A DNA stretch of 64,000 bases from Caballeronia sordidicola (GCF_000729995.1 NZ_JNFG01000013.1:116345-180344), one strand, 5' to 3'; numbered from the stretch's first letter, positions 1-9,849 are shown. Notes: generated from the letters alone by a model not told the origin. Numbers and translations are program-made.

Positions 1-27
1 GTCGAAGTTCGCTTCGAATGCTTGCAT
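1..27 (-). CDS. astB: N-succinylarginine dihydrolase, first 9 codons only
   Basis: Only the first nine codons (M-Q-A-F-E-A-N-F-D) lie in the window; the gene continues off the left edge. AstB proteins begin with a short stretch like this one, and the gene follows astD by 9 bp with a GAGGAA ribosome binding site before the ATG. AstB removes ammonia and CO2 from N2-succinylarginine, the second step of the arginine succinyltransferase pathway. The identity rests mostly on operon position. Confidence 0.75.
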
Positions 28-36
28 CGTGGTTCC

Positions 37-1512
37 TCAGAACTGAAGGCCGGGCGAGACGCTCGCGGGCATTTGCAACTGGGTGCTTTCGACGGATGCC
101 ATAGGATACGAGCAGTAGTCCGCTGCGTAAAACGCGCTCGGACGCTGGTTGCCGGAGCGGCCGATACCACCGAACGGCGCCGCCGATGACGCGCCGTTGG
201 TCGGCCGGTTCCAGTTCACAATGCCGGCGCGAATGGTGCGCTGGAATTGGGTCCACGCGGCTTGGTCGTCAGCTAACAGGCCGGCGGATAAACCAAACGC
301 GGTGTCGTTGGCGCGCTCGATCGCCTGATCGAAGGTCGCGTAGCGCGTGAGTTGCAGCATCGGGCCGAAGTGTTCTTCGTCGGGGACGTTGCGCGCATTC
401 GTCACGTCGATGATCGCCGGCGTCACAAAGCCGAGCTGCGCGGAACGTTGCGTCATTTCAAGCAAGGGCTTGCCGCCCGCTTCGATCAACTGCGCCTGCG
501 CCTGCACGAGCTTCGCGGCTGCGCGCGCCGAGATCACCGCGCCCATGAACGGTTGCGGGTCGGCATCGAAGGTGCCCGTTTGAATCTTCGATGTCACGTC
601 GATCAAGCGCGCGGTGAACCGCTCGCCGAATGCGTTATCGGGAACGAACAACCGGCGTGCGCACGTGCAACGCTGCCCGGCAGAAAGGTAAGCCGACTGG
701 ATCGTGTGATGCACGGCGGCATCGATGTCTTCGACATCAGCCACCACCAGCGGATTGTTGCCGCCCATTTCCAGTGCGAGCACGATCTCCGGACGGCCGC
801 CGAATTGCCGATGCAGCAACGTGCCGGTATCCGAACTGCCGGTGAAGAACAAACCGTCGATCTGCCGATGATTCGCCAGCGCAATGCCGGTGTCCTTCTC
901 GCCTTGCAGCAGATTCAATACGCCTGCGGGCAAGCCGGCCTGCGCCCACAAGTCCACCGTCATTGCCGCCACGCCGGGCGCGAATTCCGATGGTTTGAAC
1001 ACCACCGTATTCCCCGCGATCAACGCCGGGACAATATGCCCATTCGGCAAATGGCCTGGGAAGTTATACGGCCCGAACACGGCCACGACACCGTGCGGAC
1101 GATGCCGAAGTACTGCTATGCCATCAGCCATTTCCTGGCGCTTCTCGCCGGTACGTTCGTTATACGACTTGACGGAGATATCGACTTTGGCGGCCATCGT
1201 CGCGACTTCGGTCCGCGCTTCCCACAACGGCTTACCGGTCTCGAGACCGATGGTGTGAGCCAGCGCTTCCTTGTTCTCGGTCACGAGCGCCGCGAAACGC
1301 CGCGTGATCGCGATGCGCTCGTCCAGCGTCAACGCGGACCACGAAGCGAACGCGCGTCGTGCTGAAAGGACGGCGTGCTCAACGTCCTGAGCCGCTGCGC
1401 TCGCGCCTTCCCACACCACGTCGCCATTGCCCGGGTTACGCGATGCAAACGGTGCGCCGGTACCCTCGGTCCACGTGCCATCGATAAATAATTGAGTCGA
1501 AATCTTTGTCAT
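37..1512 (-). CDS. astD: N-succinylglutamate 5-semialdehyde dehydrogenase
   Basis: A full-length (491 aa) NAD-dependent aldehyde dehydrogenase that oxidises succinylglutamate semialdehyde to succinylglutamate, the fourth step of cytosolic arginine catabolism by the succinyltransferase pathway. Visible ALDH marks are the GPYNFP segment at about 147-152, the general-base Glu in ALEMGG (about 248) and the catalytic Cys in GQRCTC (about 282), the doublet typical of AstD. It lies 11 bp after astA and 9 bp before astB in the same-strand operon astC-aruF-astA-astD-astB. The ATG is preceded by AAGGA. It could act on related semialdehydes, but the operon makes the assignment secure. Confidence 0.95.
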   Translation of the reverse strand: MTKISTQLFIDGTWTEGTGAPFASRNPGNGDVVWEGASAAAQDVEHAVLSARRAFASWSALTLDERIAITRRFAALVTENKEALAHTIGLETGKPLWEARTEVATMAAKVDISVKSYNERTGEKRQEMADGIAVLRHRPHGVVAVFGPYNFPGHLPNGHIVPALIAGNTVVFKPSEFAPGVAAMTVDLWAQAGLPAGVLNLLQGEKDTGIALANHRQIDGLFFTGSSDTGTLLHRQFGGRPEIVLALEMGGNNPLVVADVEDIDAAVHHTIQSAYLSAGQRCTCARRLFVPDNAFGERFTARLIDVTSKIQTGTFDADPQPFMGAVISARAAAKLVQAQAQLIEAGGKPLLEMTQRSAQLGFVTPAIIDVTNARNVPDEEHFGPMLQLTRYATFDQAIERANDTAFGLSAGLLADDQAAWTQFQRTIRAGIVNWNRPTNGASSAAPFGGIGRSGNQRPSAFYAADYCSYPMASVESTQLQMPASVSPGLQF

Positions 1513-1523
1513 GTTCCTTGTCC

Positions 1524-2561
1524 TTAACTTACGTTCTTCGCACGTGGTTGCGATGCCAGCACACGCACCGTATCGCCGGCTTGCACGCGCAGCGCGGCGG
1601 CCTCTTCCGGTGTCAGCAGGAAGGTGCCGTCCTCGGGCACGCCGAACGTCGCGCCGCAGCGGAAGTCGTCAAGCGATGTATTCGATACCAGGCTGCGAGC
1701 CTCGCCGTGCTCTGCACGCTCACCAATGCGCACCGTCACCAGCACGCTCTCGCGCACCGTGCGCAAGTCGGCTACGTGACATTCGAGGACGGGACCTGCA
1801 TCGAAGATATCGACGTGATTTTCATAGCGCAGCCCTTCCGTTTCGAGCATCTTGCGTGCGGGCATGGTGTCCCGATGCGTCAACCCGACCGCCGCTTGCG
1901 CGTCTTCGGGCAGCATCGCGAGATAGACCGGATAGCGCGGCATCAACTCGGCGAGGAACGACTTCTTGCCGTGCGAGCTGAGATAGTCGGCGGCATTGAA
2001 ATCGATCTGGTAGAAGTGCGATCCAACCGCCTGCCAGAATGGCGACGCGCCGCTTTCATCGAAATGGCCGCGCAGTTCAGCGCACAGGCGCTCCGGAAAG
2101 CGCTCGCGGAATTGCGCGATAAACATGAAGCGCGAACGCGACAGCAAACCACCCACGCCGGCCGTGCGGTATCGCGGACTTAAAAAGAGCGAGCAGACTT
2201 CCGCGTAACCGGTGAGATCGTGCGAAATGTTGAGCAGCGACATCTTGGTCCACACGCCCAGGTCGCGGCTGGCATGCACGACCGTCGATACACGGTAGTT
2301 ATAAAACGGCTGCTCCAGCCCGACTTCCGTTTCAATACCGCACACGCCCGCAATATCGCCGGTAGCAGTGTCTTCCATCGCGAACAGATACCCTGCTTCG
2401 AAGGCTTCAGCCTCATCGGCGAGCGTTCGTCGGGCGCGTTCAACCCGCGCTGTCAGCGCATCGCGGTCTGGCTTGAAGGTGGTGAGTCCCGGTCCGGTCT
2501 CGTGCGCGAGCGCGACGAGCGCGTCGACATCTCCAGGCTGCACGCAGCGGACAACAATCAT
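1524..2561 (-). CDS. astA: Arginine N-succinyltransferase, beta-type subunit
   Basis: Transfers succinyl from succinyl-CoA to the alpha-amino group of arginine (and ornithine), the entry step of the AST pathway. The 345-aa protein belongs to the AstA/AruG acyltransferase family; MIVVRCVQPGD at the start and the HVDIFDAGPVLE segment near residue 250 are family hallmarks. I chose the ATG at 2561 because it overlaps the stop of the upstream paralogue by four bases (ATGA), implying translational coupling; the longer in-frame start would run into the neighbour. The gene corresponds to aruG of Pseudomonas, which pairs with AruF in a heteromeric enzyme. Confidence 0.93.
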   Translation of the reverse strand: MIVVRCVQPGDVDALVALAHETGPGLTTFKPDRDALTARVERARRTLADEAEAFEAGYLFAMEDTATGDIAGVCGIETEVGLEQPFYNYRVSTVVHASRDLGVWTKMSLLNISHDLTGYAEVCSLFLSPRYRTAGVGGLLSRSRFMFIAQFRERFPERLCAELRGHFDESGASPFWQAVGSHFYQIDFNAADYLSSHGKKSFLAELMPRYPVYLAMLPEDAQAAVGLTHRDTMPARKMLETEGLRYENHVDIFDAGPVLECHVADLRTVRESVLVTVRIGERAEHGEARSLVSNTSLDDFRCGATFGVPEDGTFLLTPEEAAALRVQAGDTVRVLASQPRAKNVS

Positions 2562-3613
2562 TGCAATTCTCCCGAAGCCTGATGAAGCGGCACGCAACGC
2601 ACCGTATCGGAATCTTTCACGCTTAGAACCTTGCACAGTTCCGCCGACAGCGGCGCACCGGTCGCACGCGAGGACGGCAGGTTGACCAAAGCGCATCGAA
2701 ACGCGTGCGCACCGCCGGCTGCGATCAGGTAAGGCGTGCCTGACGTGCCCGTGTCATCCTGAGCCATTCGCACGGTGCGAACTTCGTTCGCCAACACGGA
2801 CGCACTGCGCTCCACCGCGACGGTCAGAACCGGGCCGGCATCGAAGATATCGACGAAACGATCCGGCTCGAAACCTTCCTCAAGGTGGATGTCATACGCG
2901 AGCAACGCACCGTCGTCCGGCTCGCCCAGCACGCGCTGCGCCTCGGGCGGCAACAGCGGCACGTAAAGCGGATAACTCGGCATCACTTCCGCGATAAACG
3001 TCCGGCTGCGGCCACCGGACTCCAGTTCGACCTGCTCGAAATCGCGGCCGAAGAACTTGCGCCCGACCGCTTCCCAGAACGGCGATACACCCGCTTCATC
3101 GGTGACGCCAAGCATTAGCGAGAAGACGTCGTCGGAGAAACGCTTGCGGTGCGCGGCCACGTACATCATGCGAGCGCGAGAAAGCAGATGCGCGGCAGCA
3201 TCGTGCGTGGCTTCGCGCACCGATGGGTCGATATAGAAACCCGTCAGGCGGCTCTTGCCGGTGAGTTCATGCGACATGGTGAGCGCGTGAATCTTGCGGT
3301 TCACCTTGAGTTCGCGCGAGGCGTGGATCAGCGCGTCATTACGGAACGCGTAGAACGGTTCCGAATAGCCCGCCGATGCCACGATGCTCGAACTGCCAAG
3401 CAACGCGCCGGTCGCTGTTTCCTCGAGCACGAACAGATAAAACTCCTCGCCCGGAAACTCGACTTCCGCGCGAAACGAATCTTCGGAAAGCGCAACGCGC
3501 GTTTCCAGGACACTGCGGTCGCGCGGTAACGAATGCAGCACCGGATGCGCGGCATTCGCCATCCGTTCGAGCGCGTCGAGATCCGCGAGTCTTGCGGGGC
3601 GGACGATTAACAT
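2558..3613 (-). CDS. aruF: Arginine/ornithine N-succinyltransferase, alpha subunit
   Basis: A 351-aa paralogue of the downstream astA/aruG product with the same architecture: an N-terminal MLIVRPARLADL segment and an RFVDIFDAGPVL motif near residue 262. In Pseudomonas the two subunits together form arginine and ornithine succinyltransferase, and two adjacent copies are typical of Burkholderiaceae as well. It starts 55 bp after astC and its TGA overlaps the astA ATG. The pair probably arose by tandem duplication. It uses succinyl-CoA in the cytosol. Confidence 0.92.
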   Translation of the reverse strand: MLIVRPARLADLDALERMANAAHPVLHSLPRDRSVLETRVALSEDSFRAEVEFPGEEFYLFVLEETATGALLGSSSIVASAGYSEPFYAFRNDALIHASRELKVNRKIHALTMSHELTGKSRLTGFYIDPSVREATHDAAAHLLSRARMMYVAAHRKRFSDDVFSLMLGVTDEAGVSPFWEAVGRKFFGRDFEQVELESGGRSRTFIAEVMPSYPLYVPLLPPEAQRVLGEPDDGALLAYDIHLEEGFEPDRFVDIFDAGPVLTVAVERSASVLANEVRTVRMAQDDTGTSGTPYLIAAGGAHAFRCALVNLPSSRATGAPLSAELCKVLSVKDSDTVRCVPLHQASGELQ

Positions 3614-3668
3614 CGGCGGTTCCGTTGGTTGAGAGAATAGACCGAAGCCCGGACCGAAGCCCGCAGGT

Positions 3669-4880
3669 TCACTGAGCCACGTTGGCGATGGCCTTTTCGA
3701 TGCGCGCGAAGCCCTCGTCGAGATCGGCCATGGGCATGATCAGCGACGGCGCGAAACGCAGCACGTTCGGCCCCGCGATCAGCATGATCACGCCTTGTTC
3801 CGCGGCAGCGTTGAGCACGTCCTTGGCGCGGTCCTTGTACGCGTCGGCGAGTTCGGCGCCGATCAGCAGTCCCTTGCCGCGAATTTCCTTGAACACGGAG
3901 AAACGCTCGTCGATGCGCTTCAGATGCGCCTTGATCGCCTCGCTGCGTTGCTGCACGCCTTCGAGCACGGCAGGGTCGCTGATCAGTTCAACCACCTTGT
4001 CCGCAATAGCCGCGCCGAGCGGATTGCCGCCGTACGTCGTCCCGTGCACACCGACCTTGAAATGCGCCGCGATCTTGTCCGTGGTCAGCATTGCGCCGAT
4101 CGGGAAACCATTGCCGAGCGCCTTGGCGGTCGTCAGGATGTCCGGCGTCACGCCGTAGCCCATGTACGCGTAAAACGTGCCGGTGCGGCCCACGCCCGTT
4201 TGTACCTCGTCAAAAATCAGCAGTGCGCCGTGCTGGTCGCAAGCCTCGCGCAGACCCTGGAGGAACGCGGGATCGGCGGGCAGCACACCGCCTTCGCCCT
4301 GCACCGGCTCGACGATCACCGCACAGGTTTGCGGGCCGATCGCGGCACGGGCGGCGGCCAGATCGTTATAGGGAAGATGCGTGATGCCTTGCGGCGTCGG
4401 GCCGAAACCTTCGGCGTATTTCGGCTGGCCGCCCACGCTGACGGTGAACAGCGTCCGGCCATGGAACGACTGCGTGAACGAGATGATTTCGACTTTCTGC
4501 GGACCGGTGTTGTCGATAGCGTAGCGGCGCGCGAGTTTCAGCGCGGCTTCGTTCGCTTCTGCACCGGAATTCGCGAAGAACGCGCGGTCGGCGAAAGTCA
4601 GGTTCGTGAGGCGAGTCGCGAGCCGCAGCACCGGTTCGTTGGTGTAGCCATTACCGATATGCCAGAGTTTCTGGCCTTGATCGTGGAGCACTTTCAGCAG
4701 TTCGGGATGCGCGTGGCCCAACGCCGTCACCGCGATACCACCGGCGAAATCGACATAGTCACGACCTTCCGTATCCCATACGCGGGAACCGAGTCCGCGA
4801 TCCGGCACGAAATTCGCCGGGGAGAAAAGAGGCACCATCACTTCGTCGAACGTACCGCGCGTTACATTGAGATCCGTCAT
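3669..4880 (-). CDS. astC: Succinylornithine/acetylornithine aminotransferase
   Basis: A 403-aa class III, PLP-dependent aminotransferase. It converts succinylornithine plus 2-oxoglutarate to succinylglutamate semialdehyde and glutamate (third AST step); the same fold serves as ArgD in arginine synthesis. The PLP lysine lies in [11 protein letters not shown] (about K253), with the DEVQTG acidic motif at about 224-229 and the [12 protein letters not shown] helix at about 104-115. It is the promoter-proximal gene of the operon, with about 250 bp of upstream non-coding DNA. The operon context favours astC over argD; dual function is common. Confidence 0.92.
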   Translation of the reverse strand: MTDLNVTRGTFDEVMVPLFSPANFVPDRGLGSRVWDTEGRDYVDFAGGIAVTALGHAHPELLKVLHDQGQKLWHIGNGYTNEPVLRLATRLTNLTFADRAFFANSGAEANEAALKLARRYAIDNTGPQKVEIISFTQSFHGRTLFTVSVGGQPKYAEGFGPTPQGITHLPYNDLAAARAAIGPQTCAVIVEPVQGEGGVLPADPAFLQGLREACDQHGALLIFDEVQTGVGRTGTFYAYMGYGVTPDILTTAKALGNGFPIGAMLTTDKIAAHFKVGVHGTTYGGNPLGAAIADKVVELISDPAVLEGVQQRSEAIKAHLKRIDERFSVFKEIRGKGLLIGAELADAYKDRAKDVLNAAAEQGVIMLIAGPNVLRFAPSLIMPMADLDEGFARIEKAIANVAQ

Positions 4881-5128
4881 GAACCGCTCCTATGCTTGTT
4901 CGGGTATTCCAGCTTATGTTCCAGCTCACACATTGTTATCAGATGGTAGGCGTGCGCGGGCCGCGCGTCTTGCGGGAACGCGACAAGGTTTCATGGTATT
5001 CGAGGGGATTGACGCTTGTAAGTCAGCCGAAAGACATAGGCGCGTGGCCTGTCGGTGAAAATCGGACGCGGAGCGATCAACCCGATCGCCCCGCCAGGCT
5101 CTCAGAGCCAGCACTAATAAGTCCAGCC

Positions 5129-5992
5129 CTACTTAAGGCTGCCGGACAAAAATTGCTTCAGCCGTTCGCTCCTGGGCGTGCTCAACACCTCAGCCGGCGC
5201 GCCCTCTTCTTCCGTGCGGCCCTGGTGCAGAAACATCACATGATTCGATACATTCCGCGCAAAGCCCATCTCATGCGTGACAACGATCATCGTGCGGCCT
5301 TCTTCAGCCAGCTTCTGCATGACCTTGAGCACTTCGCCCACCAGTTCGGGATCGAGCGCGGACGTGGGTTCATCGAAGAGCATCACATCGGGATGCATGG
5401 CGAGCGCGCGTGCAATGGCCACCCGCTGCTGCTGGCCGCCCGACAAATGCGACGGATACTGCTTCTCGACCTTGGGCGCCAGCCCAACCTTCTCCAGGCA
5501 TTCCCGCGCCCGTTCGCTCGCTTCTTTCTTCGATAACCCCAGCACATGCATGGGCGCTTCCATGACGTTTTCAATCGACGTCATGTGCGCCCACAAGTTG
5601 AAATGCTGGAACACCATCGCGAGCTTCGTGCGCACGCGCTGCAACTGCTTGTGGTCGGCGACTTCGAGATTGCCCATGCGATCGGTTTTCGTGCGCACCG
5701 GCTCACCGTCGACGATGATCTCGCCCGCGTTCGGCCGTTCGAGGAAGTTGATGCAGCGCAGGAAAGTACTTTTGCCCGAGCCGCTCGAGCCGATGATGCT
5801 GATCACATCGCCGGCGTTGGCTGCGAGCGAAACGCCCTTGAGCACCTCGTTCTCGCCGAAACGCTTGTGGATATCGCGGGCGACGAGTTTGACCGCGGCG
5901 TTTTGCGCGGCGGCCGATGCAGCATTTTGTGCGGATGAGTCCAACGCATTCTCCCCGGAAGATGGGTCTGGCGGGCCTGTCGGGTCTGACAC
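5129..5992 (-). CDS. hisP: Polar amino-acid ABC transporter ATP-binding protein (HisP/AotP-like)
   Basis: ATPase of the histidine/lysine/arginine/ornithine uptake family. Walker A GSSGSGKS is at about 68-75, the LSGGQQQR signature at about 183-190 and Walker B VMLFDEP at about 203-209; the [11 protein letters not shown] segment is typical of HisP. The reading frame starts with GTG at 5992 and carries about 33 Ala/Ser/Asn-rich residues before the conserved [13 protein letters not shown], longer than usual, so an internal start is possible. No permease or binding-protein gene adjoins it; it sits directly upstream of the ast operon on the same strand, about 250 bp away, which suggests arginine/ornithine supply for that pathway. 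The partner permeases must lie outside the window. Confidence 0.88.
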   Translation of the reverse strand: MSDPTGPPDPSSGENALDSSAQNAASAAAQNAAVKLVARDIHKRFGENEVLKGVSLAANAGDVISIIGSSGSGKSTFLRCINFLERPNAGEIIVDGEPVRTKTDRMGNLEVADHKQLQRVRTKLAMVFQHFNLWAHMTSIENVMEAPMHVLGLSKKEASERARECLEKVGLAPKVEKQYPSHLSGGQQQRVAIARALAMHPDVMLFDEPTSALDPELVGEVLKVMQKLAEEGRTMIVVTHEMGFARNVSNHVMFLHQGRTEEEGAPAEVLSTPRSERLKQFLSGSLK

Positions 5993-6087
5993 CCCGCCCT
6001 ATGTCGATCATGGCTGCGGATTCTACCGAAAGCCGCCGGTGGACAGGCATAGGGACAAACGCCCTCGCGCGGCTGACGGCCAAACGC

Positions 6088-6528
6088 TCAGTCCTTTGCA
6101 TCCGACGCGGGAGCCGGCATCACCGCCCGCGCTTGCTGCGCGACGCGGCCATTGGCCATCGCGATCTCGGGGCTGGTTTGCAGCATCGGCAGGTATTGGG
6201 CGTCGAAAGCGGCGTTGCGATCCTTCGCGCCGAACATGCCCGTCACCGCGTGCGCCATGTCGATACGGCCGTCCGGCGTGGCGTCAGCGTCGTCCAGCAC
6301 GTCATCAAGTGCAGCAATCAGCGTTGAGAGTGGGCCCAGCCATTTGTAAGCGCTGCCGTTGATCACGATCTGCAGGAACTCACCGGGCGACACCGCGCCG
6401 AATTCGGCTTCGTGGCGGGTACGTAATTCGTCGAGGATGCTACGGTGCAGCGCCAGCAGCGGATGGCGCACGTCCTTGAGAAACGTGGTCGCGACCGGGT
6501 CGGTCATCCTGATGATGGTCATGGTCAT
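6088..6528 (-). CDS. Conserved hypothetical protein, 146 aa
   Basis: I do not recognise the family. The product is a small soluble protein with no signal peptide or membrane segment; it reads as mostly helical, with an acidic middle (ALDDVLDDADATPDG) and an Ala-rich tail. It starts 27 bp after the EAL-domain gene and ends 95 bp before the hisP-like gene, all on the same strand, so it may be cotranscribed with them. An alternative ATG lies two codons inside. Codon use looks like that of the neighbours. Confidence 0.6.
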   Translation of the reverse strand: MTMTIIRMTDPVATTFLKDVRHPLLALHRSILDELRTRHEAEFGAVSPGEFLQIVINGSAYKWLGPLSTLIAALDDVLDDADATPDGRIDMAHAVTGMFGAKDRNAAFDAQYLPMLQTSPEIAMANGRVAQQARAVMPAPASDAKD

Positions 6529-6555
6529 TGCCCCGAAGTGGAAAATGAGCCAAGC

Positions 6556-7758
6556 CTACACCGTCGCCAGGCCACGCCCTACATAGCGAATAAAATCCGG
6601 CGCGGTCAGCGGCGCGGAAAAAAGCCAGCCTTGCCCGAATTGGGCGCCGCGCGTGCGCAGGTAACACGCCTGCTCCTCGCGCTCGATACCCTCGGCGACC
6701 ACCTGTACATGCAGCGTCAGCGCCATGTCGATAATGTGCGACGCCACGCTGCTGGACGCCGCGTCCTGGTCGACCGTATCGACGAAAGACTTGTCGATCT
6801 TCAGCGCGTCCACCTGAAAATTCTGCAGGTGCGAGAGGCTCGAATAACCCGTCCCGAAGTCGTCGATATACACCGGATGTCCTGCATCGCGAAACGCCTG
6901 GATGACTTCCTTGGCGGCGTCGGCGTCGAGAAAACAGCGCTCGGTCGCCTCGATCCGGATCTGCTGCGGTGCGATCTTCGCAGCCGCAATCGCGGGCGTC
7001 AGCCGCTCCAGGAACCGGCGCGAAGTCAGGTCCGGCGCGCTCAGGTTGATCGACACGTAGAGTTCCCTGTAGCGCTGCAGGAACTCGCCGAGCTCGAGCA
7101 GGATCGTATCGAATACCTGGTCGGTGATGGCCTGGATCAGCCCACGATGTTCGGCGAGCGGAATGAAGTGATCGGGCCGCACAATGCGATTCTGGTGCTT
7201 CCAGCGCACGAGCGCTTCAGCACCAATGCAGCGCCGCGTAGTGAGATCGACGATCGGCTGATACGCCACGATGAACTGATGCCGGCGCACGGCGTCGCTG
7301 AGCTGCCCGAGTGGCGAAAGACGGCGCACCATCGACAGGCCGAGCCACGCGGAGAGCGTCAGGCCGCTCGCGACGCCCGCGAACAGCCAGGTCCAGGGCA
7401 GCGCACGCAGGCGTTCGGTGAAAGTCGCGTCGGATGCGCTCGCTGCGTTTGACGAGTCGAAACCACGACGCGCCGTGTCGGGGTTCGGAGGCATCGCCGT
7501 CGCGGCGAACGTGGGTGTCGGAAAATGGGCGAACAGCCGGGAAGGTGTGGCCACCGAGGTGTTGGCCATCAGCCGGATTGCGCCGGTGTCGACCATGCGC
7601 ACGACATAGCGCTCGAGCACCGCAGCTTCCCGCGCTGCGGCGACACGTTCATTCACGCCCGGCGCAAACAGGACGCACAACACCCCCGGCAGCAACGCCG
7701 CGATCAGCACGATGCTAGCCAGGAACGCCACGCGCCCGCTGTGTCTGAACGTGATCAT
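6556..7758 (-). CDS. Membrane-anchored EAL-domain c-di-GMP phosphodiesterase
   Basis: Predicted to hydrolyse cyclic di-GMP. Counting from the ATG at 7758 (400 aa), a transmembrane helix at about 10-31 is followed by about 90 periplasmic residues, a second helix at about 122-143, and a C-terminal EAL domain. Catalytic motifs look intact: EALVRW (about 181), SINLSA, IEATE, DDFGTGYSSL, KIDKSF and AEGIE. There is no GGDEF domain and I see no CSS motif in the periplasmic segment. Longer starts exist (ATG at 7806, TTG at 7860), but the 7758 start puts the first helix near the N terminus as expected. The protein probably senses a periplasmic cue. Confidence 0.87.
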   Translation of the reverse strand: MITFRHSGRVAFLASIVLIAALLPGVLCVLFAPGVNERVAAAREAAVLERYVVRMVDTGAIRLMANTSVATPSRLFAHFPTPTFAATAMPPNPDTARRGFDSSNAASASDATFTERLRALPWTWLFAGVASGLTLSAWLGLSMVRRLSPLGQLSDAVRRHQFIVAYQPIVDLTTRRCIGAEALVRWKHQNRIVRPDHFIPLAEHRGLIQAITDQVFDTILLELGEFLQRYRELYVSINLSAPDLTSRRFLERLTPAIAAAKIAPQQIRIEATERCFLDADAAKEVIQAFRDAGHPVYIDDFGTGYSSLSHLQNFQVDALKIDKSFVDTVDQDAASSSVASHIIDMALTLHVQVVAEGIEREEQACYLRTRGAQFGQGWLFSAPLTAPDFIRYVGRGLATV

Positions 7759-8219
7759 CGTGCGCTTTTCATGGTGCGACGCCTTTGCGCCGGATGCGCG
7801 CTGCATAATGGTTTTTAATGAGGCACCTGATGACATGTGTGTCGTGGCCGATTGGGTCAAGGCTCGCGGCCCGCGCCGTTAGCGTCGTTTGTCATGGTCC
7901 GGTTGTTCACGCCGCTAGTCGTGTCCACTTGGCTGACAACCGTATCCCTGTTTCCTTGCATCGTCCCTGCAAACGGCCCAGTTTAGCGGCCGGGTACGCC
8001 GGGCTTCAATGCTTTGCCGTCCACGAAATGCCTGCTTTGGTGGGCTGGCGCACGCCGGCTCGATGCTTTTCCGGCACGTGTGCGCAGACGTCTGGTAATT
8101 GGCGGATGAGTCCGATAGTCGTGAGAAAATCGGCGCTCCGGATGATGACCTTTCTCACCGGCCGATCAACACGATCAACACGATCAAAACGATCAACACC
8201 CAAACCACGGAGGTACTCG
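7759..8219. other. Divergent intergenic region with 9-bp repeats
   Basis: Non-coding space between the EAL gene (minus) and the acetyltransferase gene (plus), which must hold both promoters. The only striking element is the 9-bp tandem repeat at its right end (8164-8199), directly before the acetyltransferase ribosome binding site. I see no convincing terminator or RNA gene. Confidence 0.5.
8164..8199. repeat. Four tandem 9-bp repeats (GATCAACAC)
   Basis: Three perfect and one single-mismatch copy of GATCAACAC in direct tandem, ending about 20 bp before the start codon of the acetyltransferase. The copies lie in the leader of that gene. Slipped-strand changes in copy number could alter promoter or leader spacing, but that is inference. 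Confidence 0.85.
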
Positions 8220-8765
8220 ATGGCATTGCCTGACGCCGGCGCGCTCACGATCCGCGATGCGAACGCCGCCGATCTCGAAACGATTACCCGCATTTACGCC
8301 CACTACGTGCTGCACGCTCTCGCGACCTTCGAGGAAACGCCGCCGGCTGTCGACGAGATGCGCGCGCGGCACGCAACAATCACCGGTGCGGGCTTGCCTT
8401 ATCTCGTGGCTGAAATGGATGGCGTGGTCGTGGGGTACACGTATGCGACCGCGTATCGGCCGAGATCGGCGTATCGGCACACGATTGAGGATTCGGTTTA
8501 TATCGCCGATGGCTTCAGTGGGCGTGGCCTCGGTCTCGCGCTGCTGACGGCGCTGATCGAACGTTGCGACGCGGGGCCGTGGCGCGAACTCGTAGCGGTG
8601 ATAGGCAACAGCGGCAACGCCGGGTCGATCGCGTTGCATGCGCGCCTTGGATTCGAGCATGTCGGCGTGCTGCGCAAGGTGGGCTACAAACACGGCCAAT
8701 GGGTCGATACCGTGCTCATGCAACGCTCCCTCGGCGAGGAAAAGGCGTTGATTCCGCAGAAATAA
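8220..8765 (+). CDS. GNAT-family N-acetyltransferase (phosphinothricin acetyltransferase-like)
   Basis: A 181-aa GNAT acetyltransferase closest to the phosphinothricin/methionine-sulfoximine (Pat/MddA/YncA) group: TIRDANAADLETITRIYAHY at the start, the ATFEETPP segment, the acetyl-CoA motif around GRGLGLALLTALIERC, and the C-terminal GFEHVGVLRKVGYKHGQW. These enzymes acetylate glutamine-analogue toxins or methionine derivatives. The ATG at 8220 has a strong GGAGG site 7 bases upstream; longer in-frame starts would run through the repeat leader and are unlikely. It appears monocistronic, with 128 bp before the next gene. Confidence 0.88.
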   Translation: MALPDAGALTIRDANAADLETITRIYAHYVLHALATFEETPPAVDEMRARHATITGAGLPYLVAEMDGVVVGYTYATAYRPRSAYRHTIEDSVYIADGFSGRGLGLALLTALIERCDAGPWRELVAVIGNSGNAGSIALHARLGFEHVGVLRKVGYKHGQWVDTVLMQRSLGEEKALIPQK

Positions 8766-8893
8766 GCCACGCGAACCGGCTCACGCGATTCATCTCCGGA
8801 TAGTTCGCAGCGGCAACGCATTCGCCATACCATTGCATAGCATCGCGACCCTTTCGTCGCCAGTGTCTTCTTTCACAACACCCTGAGCTTTAG

Positions 8894-9487
8894 TTGCCCA
8901 CTTACACCCTCGCCACCGCCGTCAGTGCAGAAATCGACATCCGCAAAAGCCGCTTTATCGCGCTCGCGATTCCTGTCGCCGATCGCGCAGCCGCGATGCT
9001 CGAACTCAATGCGCTGCGTGCCCTGCATCCCGGCGCCACGCATGTCTGCTGGGCGCTGCTGGCGGGCGGTGAATCCGGCATGTCCGACGATGGCGAGCCT
9101 TCCGGCACAGCCGGACGACCGATCCTGGAAGTGCTGCGCCATCACGAAGTGGATGGCGTGCTGGCCGCCGTCGTGCGCTACTACGGCGGCATCAAGCTCG
9201 GCGCGGGCGGCCTGGTCCGCGCGTACACCGACTCCATTGCAACTGCGATGCAACTGGCCGAACGCATAGAACGCGTGGCGCTCGGCGTGCTGCAAGTGGA
9301 AGTGGATTACGCCGATGAAGCGCGGGTGCGGCGCTGGATTGAACAAGAAGGCCATGCGCTCGATGAACCCGGCTACGGCATGACCGTATGCCTGTCGATC
9401 CGGATGCCGCTTTCGGTGCGCGACCAAGCCGCCGACGTTATCCGGGACCTGACCCACGGTCGCGCGGTCATTACCAAAGCGCCCTGA
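8894..9487 (+). CDS. YigZ/IMPACT-family protein
   Basis: A 197-aa protein of the YigZ (UPF0029/IMPACT) family: an N-terminal domain with EIDIRKSRFIA and the signature DDGEPSGTAGRPILEVLRHH, then VVRYYGGIKLGAGGLVRAY, and a C-terminal EF-G-like DUF1949 fold. The biochemical role is unknown; the eukaryotic homologue IMPACT modulates translation-stress signalling. The start is TTG with a weak ribosome binding site, chosen because it places the conserved N terminus correctly. The ferredoxin gene follows after 5 bp, so the two form an operon. Confidence 0.88.
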   Translation: MPTYTLATAVSAEIDIRKSRFIALAIPVADRAAAMLELNALRALHPGATHVCWALLAGGESGMSDDGEPSGTAGRPILEVLRHHEVDGVLAAVVRYYGGIKLGAGGLVRAYTDSIATAMQLAERIERVALGVLQVEVDYADEARVRRWIEQEGHALDEPGYGMTVCLSIRMPLSVRDQAADVIRDLTHGRAVITKAP

Positions 9488-9492
9488 ACACC

Positions 9493-9849
9493 ATGAGCAC
9501 CGCCGACCATCCACGCTCTTTTACGATCACACTGCTGCCCTCGCAGCGGAGCTTCGCGTCAACCGGGCAGACCACGATCCTGGAAGCAGCCGCGCTTGCC
9601 GGCTTGCGCCTGTCGAGTTCATGCCGCAACGGTACGTGCCGCTCGTGCCTGTGCCGTCTTGTTGATGGCACCCTGCAGTACCGGATCGACTGGCCGGGTC
9701 TGAGTGCGGACGAAAAAGCCACGGGCTGGATTCTGCCGTGCGTGGCGCTGCCCACGTCCGATTTGATTATCGATCAGGTGGATTTTCTGGAAATGCCAGA
9801 TCCCGCCAATATCGCCGAAACAAAACGGGCTCGCGGCCGGGGATTTTGA
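9493..9849 (+). CDS. Plant-type [2Fe-2S] ferredoxin
   Basis: A 118-aa single-domain electron carrier. Cluster ligands follow the plant-type spacing C-x4-C-x2-C-x30-C at about C44, C49, C52 and C83, with an extra Cys at 54. The fold matches ferredoxin domains of oxygenase reductases, but no reductase or oxygenase gene adjoins it. It starts 5 bp after the YigZ-family gene and is translationally close to it. The redox partner cannot be told from context. Confidence 0.87.
   Translation: MSTADHPRSFTITLLPSQRSFASTGQTTILEAAALAGLRLSSSCRNGTCRSCLCRLVDGTLQYRIDWPGLSADEKATGWILPCVALPTSDLIIDQVDFLEMPDPANIAETKRARGRGF

Noticed and set aside
7759..7860. Longer N terminus for the EAL protein (TTG at 7860 or ATG at 7806)
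   Set aside because: These add a polar stretch before the first membrane helix; the ATG at 7758 gives the more usual topology, though this is not certain.
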